Shown in pieces: positions 60,630 to 64,000 of a DNA stretch of 64,000 nt. The stretch covers positions 186,001 through 250,000 of the forward strand of contig NZ_JAAEHL010000005.1 in the NCBI RefSeq assembly GCF_010614725.1, read 5' to 3'. The notes below the pieces were generated by a model that searched no databases, had not been told where the DNA came from, and saw nothing but the letters and a program-made list of their open reading frames with translations. The stretch's first letter is position 1. Every line of letters begins with the position of its first letter. The DNA is from Flavobacterium ajazii. GTDB taxonomy: Bacteria > Bacteroidota > Bacteroidia > Flavobacteriales > Flavobacteriaceae. Made by a program: the position numbers and the translations under genes.

Positions 60630-61871
60630 ATGTTTAAGGCATTAAAATCAAAAAACTTCAAATTATTCTTTTACGGTCAGTCTGTTTCGGTAATTGGTAC
60701 CTGGATGCAAAAAACGGCTGTAAGCTGGATGGTTTATACTATAACAGGATCTGTATTTTTATTGGGACTGGCAACGTTTTTAAGTATGATTCCATCTTTG
60801 TTTCTGGCTCCTTTGGCAGGAAGTATCATTGGCCGCTACGACAGACACAAAACAATGATGGTTTTGCAATCTATGGCAATGCTTCAGGCGGGAGCTTTGG
60901 CTTTGTTAATCTATTTCAAAATCTACAACATCAACTTTATTCTGGCATTGAGTCTTATTCAGGGCATCATAAATGCCTTTGACATGACCTGCCGTCAGAC
61001 CATGATGATTGATATTGTTAATGATAAAGAAGATTTACCAAATGCCGTCGCCCTTAACTCGACTTTAAATAATTTTGCCCGAATTGCCGGTCCTTCGCTT
61101 GCCGGAATAATTCTGCATACTTACGGAGAAGATTTTTGCTTTATGGGAAACTTTTTCAGCTACATTCCGGTTTTGATTACCCTGATGATGATGAAAATCA
61201 CTCCTCATGTTAAAACCGAAAACAAACTTAATATGCTGGATGATCTTATCGAAGGTCTTGATTACGTTAAAAAAGAAACCGAAATGGCCCGAATGCTGCT
61301 AATGCTAACATGCAGCAGCTTGTTTGTCATTTCTTTTAACACCTTAATGCCGGTTTTTGCAAAAGACATTTTTAGCGGTAACGCACAAACATTCAGCTGG
61401 TTTGAAAGTGCTGCCGGAATTGGTTCTGTTTTGTCTGCGGTTTATGTTGCCAACCTGAAATCATCCAAAAACATGAATAAATTAATGCTCGGTGCCAGTT
61501 TGTTGCTGGGTTTTAGCATCATTATTCTCGCCTTATCAAACAATTTGACTGTAGCGCTGATTTGTATGACTTTAAGCGGAATCGGAATGATGGGACAAAC
61601 CTCATCCATCAACATTTATATTCAGACACAAAGTTCGGTCGAAATGCGTTCCAGAAGTATCAGTTATTATATGATGGCCTATCAGGGAATGATTCCTGTG
61701 GGAAGTTTGATTATCGGCTACGTTTCCCACATTATCGGAACCCGAAATACTGTTGCTATTCAGGGAATAATATGTATCATTTCTGTAATTGTTTATGTGT
61801 ATTACAAAAACCATAAGTCTTCTGAAGAACTGGAAACTTGTCCGGTATCATATCGAAATTCTAAAAATTAA
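60630..61871 (+). CDS. EntS-type MFS exporter
   Basis: A 413-residue MFS protein from ATG 60630 (MFKALKSKNFKLFFYGQSVSVIGTWMQKTA), which resembles the enterobactin-exporter/MFS_3 group; GRYDRHKTMM and SNSTLNNFARIAGPSLAG-like segments (ALNSTLNNFARIAGPSLAG) follow. A seven-residue longer TTG start at 60609 is unlikely. Twelve helices can be counted. Substrate unknown; LysR control is suggested by the divergent gene. Confidence 0.9.
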   Translation: MFKALKSKNFKLFFYGQSVSVIGTWMQKTAVSWMVYTITGSVFLLGLATFLSMIPSLFLAPLAGSIIGRYDRHKTMMVLQSMAMLQAGALALLIYFKIYNINFILALSLIQGIINAFDMTCRQTMMIDIVNDKEDLPNAVALNSTLNNFARIAGPSLAGIILHTYGEDFCFMGNFFSYIPVLITLMMMKITPHVKTENKLNMLDDLIEGLDYVKKETEMARMLLMLTCSSLFVISFNTLMPVFAKDIFSGNAQTFSWFESAAGIGSVLSAVYVANLKSSKNMNKLMLGASLLLGFSIIILALSNNLTVALICMTLSGIGMMGQTSSINIYIQTQSSVEMRSRSISYYMMAYQGMIPVGSLIIGYVSHIIGTRNTVAIQGIICIISVIVYVYYKNHKSSEELETCPVSYRNSKN

Positions 61872-62008
61872 ATTCCAAATTCCAATTATCTAACTTTTAC
61901 AGAAATGACAAACTGAAACGATTAAATTATAGAAAAAGAAAATCCAAAATAAAAAAATTCCAAATCCCAACTTTAAGCTTTCATGTTCAGTTTTGGAATT
62001 TGGAATTT
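61870..62008. repeat. Inverted AAATTCCAA repeat between exporter and ansA
   Basis: AAATTCCAAATTCCAA (61870-61885) and its exact complement (61993-62008) bound a gap of convergent genes, with another AATTCCAAATCCCA unit inside. It can act as a bidirectional terminator and resembles AT-rich dispersed motifs elsewhere (28740 region). Confidence 0.65.
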
Positions 62009-62027
62009 TTAATATTGGTATTTAATT

Positions 62028-63062
62028 TTACGAAATCTCTCCACGTAAAGACATCTCAAAAACATCTTTAAATTCGTTTTGTGGAATGGTAACAGTATGA
62101 TCAAGCAAATACATTAATTTAGTAATGGCAGCTTCAGTCGTGATATCTTTTCCTGAAATCACACCCAAAGATTTCAGAGCTGTACTGGTTTCATATTGTC
62201 CCATATTAACACTTCCGCCGGAACATTGTGTTACATTAACAATATGCAAACCATTTTGAATCGCTTTTTCGATCAAATTTAAAAACCAGTCTTCGGTTGG
62301 CGCATTTCCTGAACCGTAGGTTTCTAAAACAATTCCTTTTAAATCTTTAGTTGCCAGAATTGAAGCCAGCACTGTTTCGCTCATTCCCGGAAACATTTTT
62401 ATAATGGCTACGTTGTTGTTCAGGTTTTTATGAACAATCAGTTTCGCATTGGTTTTTACCGGAAGAAATAAATGTCTGTTTAATTTTAGATGTACTCCTG
62501 ATTCTACCAGTTCAGGATAGTTAGGTGCTGTAAAAGCCCTAAAGTGTTCAGCATTAACTTTTGAAGTCCGGTTTCCACGGTATAATTTATATTCGAAATA
62601 GAGACAAACTTCATTAATTACAGGTTTTCCGTTTTCCTGAAGCGAAGCAATCTGAATCGCTGTAATAAGGTTTTCTTTCGCATCTGTACGCAAATCTCCA
62701 ATTGGCAATTGCGAGCCCGTAAACACAACAGGTTTAGCTAAATTTTCGAGCATAAAGCTCAATGCCGATGCAGAATACGACATGGTATCTGAACCGTGAA
62801 GTACTACAAATCCGTCAAACTTATTGTAATTTTCCTCAATAATAGTGGCCATTTTGGCCCACATCTGAGGATTCATATTCGAAGAATCAATCGGATTTTC
62901 AAATGAAACCGTTTCAATTTCACAGTCCAGTTGTTTTATTTCCGGGATGTTTTTGAGCAATTTCCCAAAATCAAAAGCTTTAAGTGCTCCTGTTTCAAAA
63001 TCTTTGCTCATTCCGATGGTTCCACCGGTATAAATTAAGAGTATTTTGGATTTAGAAGGCAT
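62028..63062 (-). CDS. ansA: Type I (cytoplasmic) L-asparaginase
   Basis: Hydrolyses asparagine to aspartate and ammonia. The 344 residues show the catalytic LIYTGGTIGM near 9-18 (Thr), VLHGSDTMSYSASALSFML near 87 and the GDLRTDAKENL region. There is no signal peptide, so it is the cytoplasmic type. The start overlaps the preceding acyltransferase stop by 11 bases. Confidence 0.95.
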   Translation of the reverse strand: MPSKSKILLIYTGGTIGMSKDFETGALKAFDFGKLLKNIPEIKQLDCEIETVSFENPIDSSNMNPQMWAKMATIIEENYNKFDGFVVLHGSDTMSYSASALSFMLENLAKPVVFTGSQLPIGDLRTDAKENLITAIQIASLQENGKPVINEVCLYFEYKLYRGNRTSKVNAEHFRAFTAPNYPELVESGVHLKLNRHLFLPVKTNAKLIVHKNLNNNVAIIKMFPGMSETVLASILATKDLKGIVLETYGSGNAPTEDWFLNLIEKAIQNGLHIVNVTQCSGGSVNMGQYETSTALKSLGVISGKDITTEAAITKLMYLLDHTVTIPQNEFKDVFEMSLRGEIS

Positions 63063-64000
63063 TCTGGTATTTTAATTTATTTACCACAGGATTGGCATAC
63101 ATGGCTAAAAATCCTTGTCTTGCAACACCATTGTCTGTTCCTATTCTTTTTTCTAAACGACGCTCAAAAAGCTGTTTTTCACTTTCTTTGTACAAATGAG
63201 CATATTGATTCGTTCCGTTTAAAATGTCGTAGGCGATAAAATTGGTTGGCCACAATTGGTAATTCTGTAAAATCGAATCATCAATAGTTTGTGCCAATGC
63301 CTGAATTTGTTTGTTTGAATTATCGTTTTCAGCAACAATCTGATCAATTTCTGTATCTAAAATATCTCCAACAGAAATATGTATTCTTTTTTTGGTTCCC
63401 ATGATTCCGCTTAAAATGGTCATGAAATCCTCATTTTTGTCTTTTACATATACTTCATTATTGGCTTCTGCCATTAATTGCGGCATTTTCAGAACATCAG
63501 TCGGGTCGTATTCATATGAAATGGATACCGGAACAATTTTTAATTTTTTGAAATAATCCATTGGATTCGCTTCATCAGAACCCATAGCAATCATTTTTAA
63601 AACACCCGGATTGGTTTCGTCATTTCCGTCTTTCGTACGGCCTTCTCGTTGTGCAATCCAGACTGAACGGTTTTCGCGAAGCAGTAACTGCCCCATATAT
63701 TCTGCCAGCAATTTAGAACTTTGCAGCATTTCACGTGGCGTTAAACCTCTTAAAACCAAAAAGTTTCTGTTCAGTTTTGCTAATATGCTCAAAAATGCTT
63801 TTTTAACTAAGTTATCCCCAATTGCCGATGCTGTCATGACCAAACCATGTTCGAAAAGACAAACATTCAATAAAGTCGTATCAAGCAAAATATCACGGTG
63901 ATTGGATATAAATAAATAAGGAGTATTCTTTTCTAATTTTTCAAAACCCGAAGTCGTAAGCCCTTCAGAACTTTTTTCGAGCACTTTTTGAATGGTCTGA
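63052..64000 (-). CDS. 1-acyl-glycerol-3-phosphate acyltransferase-like (partial)
   Basis: The 5' end lies beyond the window; the reading frame stays open to the edge (a GTG start at 63984 is only apparent). The visible part has the acyltransferase motif NHRDILLD (HxxxxD) and EGRTKDG (block III), as in PlsC-type enzymes of phospholipid synthesis, though the protein has the long form typical of Bacteroidota. It precedes and overlaps ansA. Confidence 0.88.
   Translation of the reverse strand, partial: QTIQKVLEKSSEGLTTSGFEKLEKNTPYLFISNHRDILLDTTLLNVCLFEHGLVMTASAIGDNLVKKAFLSILAKLNRNFLVLRGLTPREMLQSSKLLAEYMGQLLLRENRSVWIAQREGRTKDGNDETNPGVLKMIAMGSDEANPMDYFKKLKIVPVSISYEYDPTDVLKMPQLMAEANNEVYVKDKNEDFMTILSGIMGTKKRIHISVGDILDTEIDQIVAENDNSNKQIQALAQTIDDSILQNYQLWPTNFIAYDILNGTNQYAHLYKESEKQLFERRLEKRIGTDNGVARQGFLAMYANPVVNKLKYQNAF

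Noticed and set aside
63984..64000. GTG at 63984 as the true start of the acyltransferase
   Set aside because: The frame stays open to the window edge, so the gene is treated as cut off.

Overview
The window looks like a chromosomal segment of a Flavobacterium-type Bacteroidota. The support is: low-GC DNA; Bacteroidota promoters of the form TTG-N19-21-TAnnTTTG (clear before rpsP, leuC and a FecI-type sigma factor); SusC/SusD outer-membrane pairs; a Por secretion (T9SS) sorting domain on an amylase; a fused MurF-alanine racemase; a DnaE with an N-terminal proofreading exonuclease; and FecI/FecR/TonB-receptor signalling. No rRNA, IS element, phage or CRISPR array was seen. There is one tRNA, tRNA-Ser(GGA).

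Layout. 1-8.6 kb is a starch-utilisation locus: SusC-like receptor, SusD-like and SusE-like lipoproteins and a secreted multidomain GH13 amylase. 8.6-24 kb is mostly housekeeping and envelope: an MHS-family transporter with a tiny membrane partner, asd, mscL, murF-alr, a PAP2-like membrane protein, two beta-barrel proteins, a His/Cys-rich protein next to a metal-type TonB receptor, a prolyl oligopeptidase whose natural start is followed by a stop codon, and a Gfo/Idh/MocA oxidoreductase. 24-35 kb holds dnaE and the leucine operon leuC-leuD-methyltransferase-leuA-like-leuB. 35-41 kb has an RNA-binding protein, rpsP-rimM, trmN6, a glutaryl-CoA-type dehydrogenase, DUF3050 and a GDSL lipoprotein.

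41-59 kb is the accessory part. A tightly overlapping minus-strand operon (47.9 down to 41.8 kb) encodes a pyruvoyl AdoMet decarboxylase, a zinc-ribbon DUF4178 membrane protein, a 59-residue membrane peptide, a DUF350 protein, a membrane-fused spermidine-synthase-like aminopropyltransferase, a Tat-signal FAD amine-oxidase-like protein and a histidine-containing polytopic membrane protein. I read this as a candidate envelope polyamine-type biosynthesis and oxidation system; it is the most interesting unit here. Next come an LTA-synthase-type phosphotransferase, a sigma/anti-sigma/receptor signalling unit, a Fic protein preceded by six regularly spaced short repeats, and a DUF3800 gene overlapping a possible BECR-type nuclease gene. 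Four same-orientation copies of a ~90-bp hairpin repeat (41.1, 48.1, 56.9, 58.7 kb) bracket the polyamine operon and the DUF3800 pair, and two copies sit beside paralogous lipoprotein genes.

59.5-64 kb returns to ordinary content: tRNA-Ser, a divergent LysR/MFS pair, ansA and an acyltransferase cut by the window edge. Functional statements rest on reading motifs by eye and on remembered family knowledge; no searches were run.
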